In this document: positions 12,064-21,140 of the stretch, one piece after another
Layout of the letters: every line of letters starts with the position of its first letter
Numbering within the stretch: the stretch's first letter is position 1
Virus record (IMG/VR): IMGVR_UViG_3300009091_000045
Coordinates: 1-29,851 of that record
Direction: 5' to 3' (one strand)
Source: a virus
DNA length: 29,851 nt
Made by a program: the position numbers and the translations under genes
Notes under the pieces: model-generated
What the model saw: only the letters and a program-made list of their open reading frames with translations
Databases searched by the model: none
Told to the model about the DNA's origin: nothing

Positions 12064-12395
12064 CCGTGCGTGTTCCGCATTTCCGCGCGTGCGTCCTGGC
12101 GTGCGTCCTGACGGGCATCCTGCCTGGCCTCGACGCGCGCCCGGCGCATTGCCAGCGCATCCTCGATGTTCCGCTCGAAGACGGGACAGACGTTCACGCG
12201 CTCCAGGTGCGTCTTCAGTGACTCCATCGCTTGCGTGTTGTCGTTGACCACCTTCAGCAGACGGTCAATCGTTTCGCGCGCGAAGTCACGTTGCGTCAGG
12301 AGATCCTTGCGGTAGAAGAAGACCAGCAAGGCGGCAATCGCCATTGCGCCACCTTGCGCCAGTACTTCCTTCAGGAAGGTTGTGTCCATCATCAC
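12060..12395 (-). CDS. Small membrane protein, candidate holin (111 aa)
   Basis: After a short polar N-terminus, one hydrophobic segment (QGGAMAIAALLVFFY, about 14-28) is followed by a long charged helix (RDFARETIDRLLKVVN) that looks like a coiled coil. The C-terminus has a triplicated ARQD repeat encoded by three 12-nt units. Single-span proteins with a charged cytoplasmic tail are typical of class III holins and of spanin-like or tail-related membrane proteins. Three ATG codons stand in a row; GGAG spacing favours the third, 12389. Its TAG at 12062-12060 overlaps the TAA of the converging gene. Confidence 0.55.
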   Translation of the reverse strand: MMMDTTFLKEVLAQGGAMAIAALLVFFYRKDLLTQRDFARETIDRLLKVVNDNTQAMESLKTHLERVNVCPVFERNIEDALAMRRARVEARQDARQDARQDARAEMRNTHG

Positions 12396-15300
12396 TCCAG
12401 GCTCTGCCCGGCGGCTCGCCTGGCCGGCGCAATCAGGCGTTCAAGCAGTTGACGATCCTGTCGAAGAATGCCGTACCGTGCCGCCTCTGAGCCATACCGT
12501 GTCGCCTGGTTCAGCGCCCGCCGGATGATCAGACGCTTGAACACGTCTGGCATCTGAGCATAGCGCGGATCCTGGATCACCCGTGTCAGGACGCCGCGCC
12601 GCGCAACTCCGCGCCCGACTGCGCCCATCTCCTCGTCTGCCTGCGAGAGCTTCCGCAGGTTGCCCGCCTGATCCCGGATCTCCACGCGCCCGGACGGACG
12701 GGGCAGGTAGATGCCGAGCCGGTTCAGTTCCATGTCAATCGGGTCTGCCTTCTCGCCCTCGATCTCCGGCACCATGAAGGCAGCCGCCAGGCGCGGACGT
12801 TCCCGCTTGATCGGCTCACCGTAGCGCCCGATGCGCGCCGGCACGTTCTGCTGCATGAACGGGATGTCCGCCTGGATCGCCTGCGCGACTCCGCGCGGAC
12901 GCCGCACCACGTCGTCCTGGGCACGCGCCAGCCCCCGCACGAACCCAGACATCGGGACGAACGAGCGGGCCATGCTCTGCAACCACATGTCCGCCATCGA
13001 CTCGTCGGACTGCACCGCGCCCACCAGAGAGAACAGCCCCTGAAGGTAGGACTGCGACAGCCCGGACTTCACTACCCCTTGCAGGAACGTGCCGATCTGC
13101 CGCGTGGCCCCCATGTCCATGACGGCTTTTTCGTCCGACTCCTGGACGTTCTGGTACGCCTCGAAGGCGTTGGCCGCGAGCGACATCGGAATCGACACCG
13201 GCTGGAACAGCGCGTAGTTGACCCAGTACTGCCCTGTGTCCGACTTCGACGCGCCCAGCGTCTTCGCCACGCCTTCCGGAATGGGGAGCAGGATCGAATT
13301 GGGGCGCCAGCCCGTGTCCATCAGTTGCTGCCGCTTCGCCGGATCGCGGGGGCCGTTGCCCGAGATGCGACCCGTCGCCGCCCAGTACCCAATCGGCAGC
13401 ATCGCCAGCGTGCCGAAGGCACCTTTCGCCAGCATCTCCGTCTGCGCCTCACGGCTGGCACCGAACGGCGCCATCGTCCCACGCTTGAACGCTTTGCTGC
13501 CCTTCACCACCAACGAGATCGGGGTGTGTTCGTAGCCCTGCCGGAAGATGTTGCTGACGGTGTTGACGAAGGGGATCACGTAGTTCAGGGCTGGGATGTC
13601 TCGCTTCATCAACCCCAGCCGCTGCGCCATCGGCCCGAGCGGTTCGCGGTAGACGCCTTCGAGGGCTTGCCGCATGACCTCTTTCTGGCCGGCGACGTTA
13701 TCCGCGTACTTCACCTTCTGACGGACCATCTCCTCCGCCAGGCTGTCCGCTGTGATCTCCCGCTTGGCTGCCTTCAGGGCCGCAATCGACTGGTTGTAGA
13801 GGTAGCCGCGTTGCGCGGCTCCCTTGTTCAGGGCCAGGAAGAAGCGATCCGCTGCCTCCATCCCGCGCCCGACCCAGTTGAACGGGTTTTTGCCGCCGCC
13901 GCGAAACTCCTTCCGGCCCAGGTCGATGGCCGAGACGCCGGAGATCATGTCCTCGACGGCGCCCCGCGAGAACCCATTTTGCAGGACGAAGTAGGCGTCC
14001 GCCAGCGCCCCGTTCAGGTTCTCCTGCATCCCGATCCAGCGTTGCGCGACCTCGCCAGAGAACTGGCTGCGTGGCGCCCCGGTGATCCGGCTCCAGGCTA
14101 CGTCAATCGGCGCCTTCAGCAGGGGCACCACCGAGTTCTTGACCAGCAGGTTCGCGGCGTTGCCGAACGTGTTGCGGAGTTGCGTCGGCACGCCAGAGAG
14201 GACGTTGGTGATGAAGTAGGACTGCATCATCTCCGACTTCGACATCCGCGCGCCCGCTGCCTTGCGAGCCTCCGCGAAGTGGAACATCGGATCGTCACTC
14301 TCCGCCAGCTTCAGGGCCAGGGCTTCCAGCCCCTCCACGTCCCCCATCTTCCGACGCGCGGCCTTGTACGCCTGGACGTGGAACGGCTGCATCGTCTTGA
14401 GGATCTTGTAGGCTTCCAGCGCCCGGCCCGCTTCCGCCTCCGCCCCGACGTAGCTCGCCGTCAGAATTGCCTGCCGGATCTTCAGCCGCTCGAAGTCGAA
14501 CAGGTCGTTCTCGTTCCGAATGCCCCGCTTCACGTCCGCCGCGATCTTGTTCGCCAGGGCTTTCTTCTCGCCCGTGATCGACGCCAGCGCCATGCCTAGA
14601 GCTTGCCCACCCTCCGCATTCAGGGCCGTTCCCCTGGGCAACTGCTTGTCGAGTTCGACCGTGATGCGCTTCGCCGTTTCGACCGTCGTCTCGTGATGCC
14701 GCACCCCGCGCCGCTGACGCTGGAAGAAGTTGTGGTCCTCGATGACCTGGGCCACATCGTCGCGGATCACGGGGGACAGGTGACTCAGGTTCTGCCGGAG
14801 CCGTTCCTTGGGGATCTTCCCTGCCGGCGGGATCGGCCCGCGCGCCGACTCCGCGACGGACCACAGCCCACGCTCGTCGCCCTGGACGGACGACGGCACC
14901 CGCCCAGCCGGCGGACGCTGCCCCTCCGCGAACGTGCGCTGTGGCGGGTTGCCGCGCGGTATTTCGGGCACTGTGGGCGCGGCCCCGGCTCGACCGGCCA
15001 CCTTAGACACGGCGGACATGCCCGCCAGGCCCACACCAGCGCCCATGACCGCCCCGATCAGAGCATTACGTCGCTTTTCTTCCGGGGTAGTACCTTGCGT
15101 TCCACCAGCGGCGGCGCCGGCGCCTGCGCCTGCGATCCCGCCCAGGAGTCTTGGGGAAGCTGCGCCGGCCTGAGTGCCCCAGTTGCGACCGGGACGAGGT
15201 TCTGGCCCGGCTGGCGGGACTGCTTTGACAGGGCTTGCCTGGCCCGCTGCCAGGTCCACTCCGGGGGCGGGAACCCCGGCATTTGGTTGGGGTTGAGGCC

Positions 15301-17659
15301 CGGCGGAGGGAAGGGTGCCTGGACGGACATTCGCTTGCTCCCTGAGAAGGTTGATGCGGGGCTGCCGGATCCCCGTCTCGCCGCCCAGGGACGCCAGCCC
15401 CTTGGCCGCGAAGTCTTCGCCCGGCACGGAGAACGGCACGTCCTCGACCGGCGCCGGCGCCGGCGCCCGTCCGCCCCGGATCGGGGAGACGTAGTTGCCG
15501 GCCTCATCCACGTACTGCCGCCACCACCCTTCCCCGAACGGGGCGCGGTACTTGGTATCCGCTTGCACCAGGCCGACTGCCTCTTGCAGCGCATCGGCCA
15601 TGTCGCGCGAGTTCCGCAAATGCTCGAACTGGGGATAGCTTTCGATCAGCGACTCTTGGAGGCTGTCGAACGTCTTGTACCCAGACACCTCGTTGTAGAT
15701 CGGCATCCCATCCACCGACCCGGTGGGCGTGAAGGTGCCCTTGCGAGGCCGACCAGTGCGCGTGACCTTCGACCCCTTGGGCGGACGCCAGGCTGTCGAT
15801 TCCCGAATCCAGGCCGCGACTTCCGGGTACTCGCTCCCACGATTGGCAGAGATGCCGCCGACGTTCGCCACGGCACGGAGCAAGGCGCGCGGGCTGGCCG
15901 AACCAGCGTCCGGATCGTGCCCTTCCGCGTGGAACCCTTCGAGTTCCGCCATCTCCCGCATGTCGTCCGGGCTGCCCTTGAACCCTTCGCGCCTGGCCTG
16001 GCGGAACATGGCCCGCGCGTTCGACGTGGGATCGGGCAGGATGGCTTCCAGATCCGGCGCGATCACCGGCTTGCCAGGCTCCGCATCCTTCAGGGCTTGC
16101 AGCACTGCCTTCCGGTAGGCCGACGCCGCCTGGCCGAGTCCGCTCTTGCCGCCCGCCTTGAATTGCACCTCGAACTGCGATTCCAGCCAGTCCTTCAGCG
16201 CCGCCAGCCGGCCCGGCACCTTCCGACTCCCCGCCGCCCGTCCGCTGATGCGGTTGGACGCCAGGAACAACTCCATCAGCCTGGGATCGCCAAACTCCAC
16301 TTCCCCAGCCCGCTGGTCCGGGCCGAAGCGAGCCGTGACCTTCAGGCGGGTAGGCGACACCGGCTCCGGGGCACCGACCGGCGGCGGAATCGCCGGCAGC
16401 GGTTCGCCTGGCGCCAGCGGACGCTCGAACGCCATGCCCGTCTGCCCCTCCGGCGGCACGGGCGGACGCACCGGACGCGCCCGGAACTGCACCGGGCCAC
16501 CCGGCTCCTCTGGCATCAACTCGAAGGCGTCCCGCAGGACGTTGAAGCGCGGACGGACGATCCCCGTTTCCTCCATCCCAGGGGGACGGGGCGAGGCCAG
16601 CGGGATCACCTCTCCGCTGGACGGAGTGACAGGACGACCCTGCCGGGGTGGAGTCGCCCGCTCCGGCAGCAACAGCCGGTTCGTCACGTCCTCCGCCACA
16701 ATGTCCTCTGTCCCAGGCGGGCCAGGCCAGCCGCCCCACGGCTCGCCTTCGACGTAGCCCTGCCTGACGCCCATGTAGCGCGGGCCGACCTTCTCTGGAT
16801 CGATACGACTGGCCGGCGGAGGCGGACGATCCACGATGCGCGCCGCCATCTCTTGCTCAGGCGTCAGCCTCGACGGTGGAGCCGGCGGCGGAGGAGGTGC
16901 CGCCACCGGCGCCGGCGCCGCCTCTGGCAGACCAGGCGCGCGAGGAGAAGGACGCGCCAACATCCGCCCGAGCTTGTTCCCAGCGAGCTTGGTCCCGCCG
17001 CCCAGGAGAACACCGAGAATCCCGTTCGCCAACACGTCGCCGCTACTGGGCGCCTCGCCCTGGAAGGCAGAACGTGCCGCCAGCCCACCCAATGCCTGTC
17101 CGCCGCCCATCAGGCCCGCGCGCCCAACAGTGCGCCCGCCAGGCACCGCCGAGAGAACGGCGCCCAACCCGCCCTCGAACGCCACTTCTCCAGGCGACAC
17201 CTCTGGACGCAACCCGCGCGACACCTCGTACTTCTGCGCCAGGAGTTCACCGAGCGCCGACCCTGCGCCGCCGCCTGCCATTGCCGCAGGCACCGCTCCG
17301 AGTCCGGTAGGCGCACCGGCAGCAAACCCGCCGATAGACCCGGCGACAGCCGGGACAACCCGAAGCGCACCCGTCACGCCCACATCCGTCCAGGTGGGTT
17401 CCGGCGCCGCCGGCGCCGACATCTTGAACAGGTCGTCTTGGACTTGCTGAGGGTTGACCCCCGGACTAGCAGGCTGACCGCCCGCGAGCCGTTCCTGGGC
17501 AGCCCGTGCGCCCAGTTCGTAGACTTCAGGCGGACCTTGAGGGATGCCAGACGGAATCGCAGGCGAAGCTGTGGTCAGTTCCCGCCGCTGCTGCTGGCGG
17601 GCCTGCTCTGCTCGCGCCCGCGACTGCATCAACAGTCGCGCCACGTCTTCGTAGGGCAT
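12392..17659 (-). CDS. Giant internal-virion/ejection-type protein (1755 aa)
   Basis: At 1755 residues this is the largest gene here. Residues 1-30 are a basic helix. Residues 93-225 are rich in Gly/Ala zipper segments (GSIGGFAAGAPTGLGAVPAA and others) that could insert into a membrane. Residues 235-450 are a Pro-rich linker. A helical middle follows. A second Gly/Ala block lies at about 825-890 (GGIAGAGAGAAAGG). The C-terminal half (about 1090-1740) has the TNVLSGVPTQLRNTFGNAAN segment and DRFFLALNKGAAQRG, which I recall from large phage polyvalent and internal proteins. A role in forming a channel for DNA entry fits, but no enzyme domain is recognised. It starts 3 nt after the previous stop, with AGGTGA. 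Confidence 0.75.
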   Translation of the reverse strand: MPYEDVARLLMQSRARAEQARQQQRRELTTASPAIPSGIPQGPPEVYELGARAAQERLAGGQPASPGVNPQQVQDDLFKMSAPAAPEPTWTDVGVTGALRVVPAVAGSIGGFAAGAPTGLGAVPAAMAGGGAGSALGELLAQKYEVSRGLRPEVSPGEVAFEGGLGAVLSAVPGGRTVGRAGLMGGGQALGGLAARSAFQGEAPSSGDVLANGILGVLLGGGTKLAGNKLGRMLARPSPRAPGLPEAAPAPVAAPPPPPAPPSRLTPEQEMAARIVDRPPPPASRIDPEKVGPRYMGVRQGYVEGEPWGGWPGPPGTEDIVAEDVTNRLLLPERATPPRQGRPVTPSSGEVIPLASPRPPGMEETGIVRPRFNVLRDAFELMPEEPGGPVQFRARPVRPPVPPEGQTGMAFERPLAPGEPLPAIPPPVGAPEPVSPTRLKVTARFGPDQRAGEVEFGDPRLMELFLASNRISGRAAGSRKVPGRLAALKDWLESQFEVQFKAGGKSGLGQAASAYRKAVLQALKDAEPGKPVIAPDLEAILPDPTSNARAMFRQARREGFKGSPDDMREMAELEGFHAEGHDPDAGSASPRALLRAVANVGGISANRGSEYPEVAAWIRESTAWRPPKGSKVTRTGRPRKGTFTPTGSVDGMPIYNEVSGYKTFDSLQESLIESYPQFEHLRNSRDMADALQEAVGLVQADTKYRAPFGEGWWRQYVDEAGNYVSPIRGGRAPAPAPVEDVPFSVPGEDFAAKGLASLGGETGIRQPRINLLREQANVRPGTLPSAGPQPQPNAGVPAPGVDLAAGQASPVKAVPPAGPEPRPGRNWGTQAGAASPRLLGGIAGAGAGAAAGGTQGTTPEEKRRNALIGAVMGAGVGLAGMSAVSKVAGRAGAAPTVPEIPRGNPPQRTFAEGQRPPAGRVPSSVQGDERGLWSVAESARGPIPPAGKIPKERLRQNLSHLSPVIRDDVAQVIEDHNFFQRQRRGVRHHETTVETAKRITVELDKQLPRGTALNAEGGQALGMALASITGEKKALANKIAADVKRGIRNENDLFDFERLKIRQAILTASYVGAEAEAGRALEAYKILKTMQPFHVQAYKAARRKMGDVEGLEALALKLAESDDPMFHFAEARKAAGARMSKSEMMQSYFITNVLSGVPTQLRNTFGNAANLLVKNSVVPLLKAPIDVAWSRITGAPRSQFSGEVAQRWIGMQENLNGALADAYFVLQNGFSRGAVEDMISGVSAIDLGRKEFRGGGKNPFNWVGRGMEAADRFFLALNKGAAQRGYLYNQSIAALKAAKREITADSLAEEMVRQKVKYADNVAGQKEVMRQALEGVYREPLGPMAQRLGLMKRDIPALNYVIPFVNTVSNIFRQGYEHTPISLVVKGSKAFKRGTMAPFGASREAQTEMLAKGAFGTLAMLPIGYWAATGRISGNGPRDPAKRQQLMDTGWRPNSILLPIPEGVAKTLGASKSDTGQYWVNYALFQPVSIPMSLAANAFEAYQNVQESDEKAVMDMGATRQIGTFLQGVVKSGLSQSYLQGLFSLVGAVQSDESMADMWLQSMARSFVPMSGFVRGLARAQDDVVRRPRGVAQAIQADIPFMQQNVPARIGRYGEPIKRERPRLAAAFMVPEIEGEKADPIDMELNRLGIYLPRPSGRVEIRDQAGNLRKLSQADEEMGAVGRGVARRGVLTRVIQDPRYAQMPDVFKRLIIRRALNQATRYGSEAARYGILRQDRQLLERLIAPARRAAGQSLE

Positions 17660-17662
17660 CGT

Positions 17663-18877
17663 TCACCTGACTGTGTACTTGGCTGCCCGCGCCTGTGCTT
17701 CCAACTCCGCCAACGGAATCCCCGTCCGGAGCGAGTATGCCTGGAGAGTCACGCGCGAAATCTCGCGCCCCTCTCCCTGCGCCACCGGCGGACCCGCCGA
17801 AGGCTCGCCGGCTGCCGGCGCCACTTGCTGCGCCCCAGCCACGGCTTCCGCCTGCGCGGGAGTCGCCTGGACCTGTCCGAACAGGCCAGCATTGCGCGCC
17901 GATGCAAGCTCGACGGCACGCTGGTGCAACACCTCGTCGAGACTCCACTGATTCGGCTGCATCCTGGCGCCAGCGGCGATCTCGCCGCGCCGCACGATGT
18001 CCTGGGCGTACTCTGGACGCTGCGAAATCGCTGCCTGGCCCAGCATTTCCTGGAGATTCTTGACGTTGATGTACGGCTGCGCTTCCGCCTGCCCCTGCGC
18101 GCGGGAGACTTCGCCCAGCCGCGTCGTGTCAGTCGGCAGTGCCCGGCTGGGGCGCGGGCCAAGAGCTTGCGTGCCCTGCGCCAGCGCCGTCGCCATCTTC
18201 GTCTGCGCTTCCATCAGGGCTGCCGGATTGTCGGCACGCATCTCGCGGGACCACCCTTCCGGGATCGCCACGGCTGCCTCCAGCGCCCGGCGCCTCCGGT
18301 CGTAGTCGTCCTGCTGCGCCATCATGGCGTTGTACTCGCGCACCTTCGCGGGATCGTCCCGACCGTAGATGCGCGTGCCCGGCACGAACGTGGCGGACTG
18401 CCCGAATACGGGCGAGTACGAAGTCTGCGGCGCCACCCCTTCCGGCTCCTCGACGAAGATCTTGCCGTAGGTGGAAGCGATGTCCGGTTCCATCTCCTCT
18501 TGCGGTGCCGGCACTGGGCCAGACGGGACTGGCGACGTGTTCGCGCCCAGGTCAATGTCCGACGAACGCAACGTCCTACCCGTCACCTCGTTGATGGTGC
18601 CAGGTTCGCCATAGCGAGAACCAGAGGTCTGGCCCCGCCACCAGGGGCGCGGATAGTCGTGCGCGATGTCCGGAACGACGGGTTCCGTCTCCATGTCGGC
18701 ACCGCTACCGCCCCCGCCCGCTGCCAGATCGAGATCGAGCGGAGGAATCCGAGACTCCTGGATCTGCTGCATCGACTGCACGCGATCCCAGGGCTGCAAC
18801 CCACGCTGCGCGGCCAGCACTTGCGCGTTGTGCTGCGCCCGCTGCCCGGCCCGCTGGAAGTATTCTCGCAGTCCCAT
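17663..18877 (-). CDS. Hypothetical virion-type protein, helical and Pro/Gln-rich (404 aa)
   Basis: No family is recognised. The N-terminus (MGLREYFQRAGQRAQHNAQV) is a basic amphipathic helix. Residues 45-170 are low in complexity, with Gly, Pro and acidic stretches. From about 180 the protein is helical and Gln/Ala/Arg-rich (AMMAQQDDYDRRRRALEAAV, then AGAQQVAPAAGEP near the end). The composition matches internal virion proteins that are packed in the head and ejected with DNA. It has GGAGG 6 nt before the start and directly precedes the giant gene. Confidence 0.65.
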   Translation of the reverse strand: MGLREYFQRAGQRAQHNAQVLAAQRGLQPWDRVQSMQQIQESRIPPLDLDLAAGGGGSGADMETEPVVPDIAHDYPRPWWRGQTSGSRYGEPGTINEVTGRTLRSSDIDLGANTSPVPSGPVPAPQEEMEPDIASTYGKIFVEEPEGVAPQTSYSPVFGQSATFVPGTRIYGRDDPAKVREYNAMMAQQDDYDRRRRALEAAVAIPEGWSREMRADNPAALMEAQTKMATALAQGTQALGPRPSRALPTDTTRLGEVSRAQGQAEAQPYINVKNLQEMLGQAAISQRPEYAQDIVRRGEIAAGARMQPNQWSLDEVLHQRAVELASARNAGLFGQVQATPAQAEAVAGAQQVAPAAGEPSAGPPVAQGEGREISRVTLQAYSLRTGIPLAELEAQARAAKYTVR

Positions 18878-19503
18878 CAGTAGCCTCCGCGCGTCACCCG
18901 ATTGAGCGAGTTCTGGTAGCCGATCCGGCTCCGCTGCCAGCGATCCATGCCGGCGAGTTCGTCGGGCGTGTACCAGCCGCCGCGACTGGGCTTGAAATCA
19001 GGCCCGCTGGCTTCCGTCACGTCGTAGGCGAACTGGTCGTTGCCAACCCGGTTCACGGCGCCGCGCATCCCAGGCGCCACTTCGCCGGCATCCCGCGAGT
19101 AGGACTTGCCGGTGGGCACGTCGTAGTCCACCGTCCGCCCGAAGCCGCCCAGGTCCACGTTCTTGCCACGCAACGACTCGAAGAACGCTTCGTTCGCCGC
19201 ATCCCCGATGCCGCCGTAGAGGCCGAACTTGTGGCCGAACGCCGGCGACCAGAACGCTTCCGGGTTCTCCCGTTCCTTCGCCATCATGGCGCGGCGGCGA
19301 TCTCCCGCCTGCTGCGACAGGACCATGTTGCGATCCAGGCCGAAGTTTGGACCCTGCGCCATGCCCTGCGACAGTGCCTGCTTCGTCGCGTACTGCTCCG
19401 CCTGGTCCCTGGCCTGCCCCATGACGCGCGACTTCTGGCCGGCGCCGATGCCCTTGCGGGCATCCCACTCGTCTACCACCCGAGGTCCGCTGAAGTAGCC
19501 CAT
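18877..19503 (-). CDS. Hypothetical virion-type protein (208 aa)
   Basis: The start is ATG 19503, in the TGATG overlap with the preceding stop. The open frame extends 34 residues upstream only as a shadow. The protein opens with MGYFSGPRVVDEWDARKGI, then a helical Gln/Ala-rich stretch (AEQYATKQALSQGMAQ, about 33-60). A Gly-rich part near 100-140 contains AFWSPAFGHKFGLYGGIGDA. The end is polar and aromatic (GGWYTPDELAGMDRWQRSR). No homologue is recognised. The location among structural genes is the only clue to a virion role. Confidence 0.6.
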   Translation of the reverse strand: MGYFSGPRVVDEWDARKGIGAGQKSRVMGQARDQAEQYATKQALSQGMAQGPNFGLDRNMVLSQQAGDRRRAMMAKERENPEAFWSPAFGHKFGLYGGIGDAANEAFFESLRGKNVDLGGFGRTVDYDVPTGKSYSRDAGEVAPGMRGAVNRVGNDQFAYDVTEASGPDFKPSRGGWYTPDELAGMDRWQRSRIGYQNSLNRVTRGGY

Positions 19504-20117
19504 CAGAACACCCGTCCTCGCTGCGTCAGTGCCGTGCCGCCCGGCGGGTAGATCCGCTTCCCGATGTCCTTGGTATCCATCTGCGAGACAGGTTGCGCGT
19601 TCCATCCCGTAGACGCGCCGCTAGCCGAGAGCAACCCCTGCCGCGCCACGTTTGGCATGGGCGGCGGCGCCACCTCGCTCATCTGCGGGTCCAGGACTTC
19701 TCCGCCTGCCGTGGGCTGGGCGATATTGTTGAACAGCCCGTCAGTCGGCGTCGTGCCTCCGCCTCCACCACCCGCAGGCGCGGCAGCTTCCGGCTTGCGC
19801 TGCGAAGCCATCCACTCACGGCCAGCATCGTTGAGCGAGCCGCCACCATACACCCATGTTCCAGATTGAGCATCCGATCCAGACGAGGGGCCATAGTAGG
19901 ACCAGGTGCCTCCCTCGTAATGGGCTGGGTTCTGGCCGGCTGCCTTCCCTGTCTTCGCCGCCCACTCCGCCGCCAACGACTCATCGCTGGGCTTGAACCC
20001 CTGCGCCATCGCATAGCCTTCCGGGCTATGCCAGTAGTCGGCGGTCAACTCCCAGGGAGACTTCCCCTGGTTCATCTGATTGACCCAGGCTTGTGTCTCT
20101 GCTTGGGCGTAAGGCAT
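19503..20117 (-). CDS. Hypothetical virion-type protein (204 aa)
   Basis: Residues 1-60 are helical (QAETQAWVNQMNQGKSPWEL and AAEWAAKTGKAAGQ). Residues 65-100 are Gly/Ser/Tyr-rich (TWSYYGPSSG, TWVYGGG). A run of Gly and Pro follows (about 110-170), and a short C-terminal module ends in QRGRVF. The layout, with a small helical head and a low-complexity tail, is like that of the two genes around it. It starts at ATG 20117, with GAGGT about 8 nt upstream. Function is unknown, and a structural or ejected component is my inference. Confidence 0.6.
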   Translation of the reverse strand: MPYAQAETQAWVNQMNQGKSPWELTADYWHSPEGYAMAQGFKPSDESLAAEWAAKTGKAAGQNPAHYEGGTWSYYGPSSGSDAQSGTWVYGGGSLNDAGREWMASQRKPEAAAPAGGGGGGTTPTDGLFNNIAQPTAGGEVLDPQMSEVAPPPMPNVARQGLLSASGASTGWNAQPVSQMDTKDIGKRIYPPGGTALTQRGRVF

Positions 20118-20118
20118 C

Positions 20119-20886
20119 TCAGTACCTCATGCCGGGCCAGTTGACCGACAGCCCGCCTGGCGCCGGCGCCGACTTCGACTTCTGGGCGGGCACGGTCGAG
20201 GTGGGCACCCCGGACATCCCGCCGCCGGCAAACTTCCCGATCAGGTCAAAGAGGCCGCTCAACTTCTGGTTCTGCGTGGAGTAGATGCTGGTCAGGCCGC
20301 TGATGTCCTGGCCTCGCTGGTCGATGGCACCCTCGTAGCCACCCTTGGCGGCTTCCCAGGCTTGCTTCTGCGCTTCCAGTTGCTGCTGGAGTTCAGCGTC
20401 CGACTGGTAGCGTGCGGCATCGGACATCAGGTTGCCCATCTCGCGCCCCTCAACGCCGCTGCCCGAGATTCCCGCTGCCGTCATCTGATCCTTCAGTTGC
20501 TCCATCGCCGCGCCATAGATCCGCGAACTGGCGTCCTTCGCGCGCCCGAAGGCTTCCGACTGGGACGGGGCGACAGCCTTGACCGTTGGCGCCGCCTCCC
20601 GACCTGGGAGGCCAGGCGCGGCCCCCGCCCCGCCCCCCGTCCCGATCTGCCCCATGAAGGCGTCGAGGTACTTCTGCCAGACTGGCGTCGTCTGTTCCCA
20701 GATCCCCTGCGTGCCCTCAGCATTCTCTGGGTGGAACTGCCACACGCGCCCAGCCGCATCCATCGTCGTGGCTGGAGGCGTCGTCGGGTCGTTGTACACG
20801 CCCGCCCCCTGCCCGGTGATGTTGGCGTTGAACCCTGGGTTCAGGGCCGGAGTGTACAACCCGCCGAAAATTGGACTCACAGGCAT
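20119..20886 (-). CDS. Hypothetical virion-type protein with long coiled coil (255 aa)
   Basis: The start at ATG 20886 has GAGGGAGAGAG just upstream and follows the only real gap (26 nt) in the minus-strand arm. The N-terminal 45 residues are polar and Gly/Asn-rich. A linker with a poly-Gly stretch precedes a helical middle (about 105-200: SEAFGRAKDASSRIYGAAM, then DAELQQQLEAQKQAWEAAK), a likely coiled coil. The C-terminus is Gly/Ser/Pro-rich. Such helical proteins often pack inside podovirus heads or around the tail. No family is recognised. Confidence 0.6.
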   Translation of the reverse strand: MPVSPIFGGLYTPALNPGFNANITGQGAGVYNDPTTPPATTMDAAGRVWQFHPENAEGTQGIWEQTTPVWQKYLDAFMGQIGTGGGAGAAPGLPGREAAPTVKAVAPSQSEAFGRAKDASSRIYGAAMEQLKDQMTAAGISGSGVEGREMGNLMSDAARYQSDAELQQQLEAQKQAWEAAKGGYEGAIDQRGQDISGLTSIYSTQNQKLSGLFDLIGKFAGGGMSGVPTSTVPAQKSKSAPAPGGLSVNWPGMRY

Positions 20887-20912
20887 CGGACTCTCTCCCT
20901 CGCGTGTCTATT

Positions 20913-21140
20913 CTACGGGGCAACGGTCAGCGCCGGAAATCCAGTCGGCCCGCCCGGTGTTGGGGGCGTCGTCGATCCCAGCAAGCCGTCCAGGGTTGTC
21001 GCCTGGTCGTTATCGCCGCGCGGTGTGGCGACCCAGTACTTCTGGGATCCCGGATCCAGTCCGGTGCGCTTCAGCGTGGCAAACGTGCCGCCGAATGGGT
21101 GCCAGTACTTCTGGGCGCCTTCCGGATCCACGGCTGCCAT
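20913..21140 (-). CDS. Small protein with repeated QKYW motif (75 aa)
   Basis: The short product contains AQKYWHPFGGTFATL and then GSQKYWVATPRGDND, two copies of a GxQKYW segment 22-23 residues apart, and a Pro/Gly/Thr-rich tail. The ATG at 21140 touches the TAA of the preceding fibre gene. GGAG lies 12 nt upstream, a little far. The duplicated motif suggests a two-lobed or repetitive beta element, perhaps a chaperone or cap for the adjacent spike, which is speculation. No family is recognised. Confidence 0.5.
   Translation of the reverse strand: MAAVDPEGAQKYWHPFGGTFATLKRTGLDPGSQKYWVATPRGDNDQATTLDGLLGSTTPPTPGGPTGFPALTVAP

Noticed and set aside
13079-14599. 506-residue plus-strand open frame
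   Set aside because: Same antisense artefact as above, with no ribosome site and no recognisable fold.
14603-18883. 1426-residue open frame on the plus strand, opposite the giant minus-strand gene
   Set aside because: Arg/Pro/His-rich composition without domains and exactly antisense to protein-like genes; a by-product of high GC and rare stops.
20887-20912. Promoter in the 26-nt gap of the minus-strand arm (TAGAAT as -10)
   Set aside because: No -35 hexamer at a suitable distance, and the gap is too short to judge.
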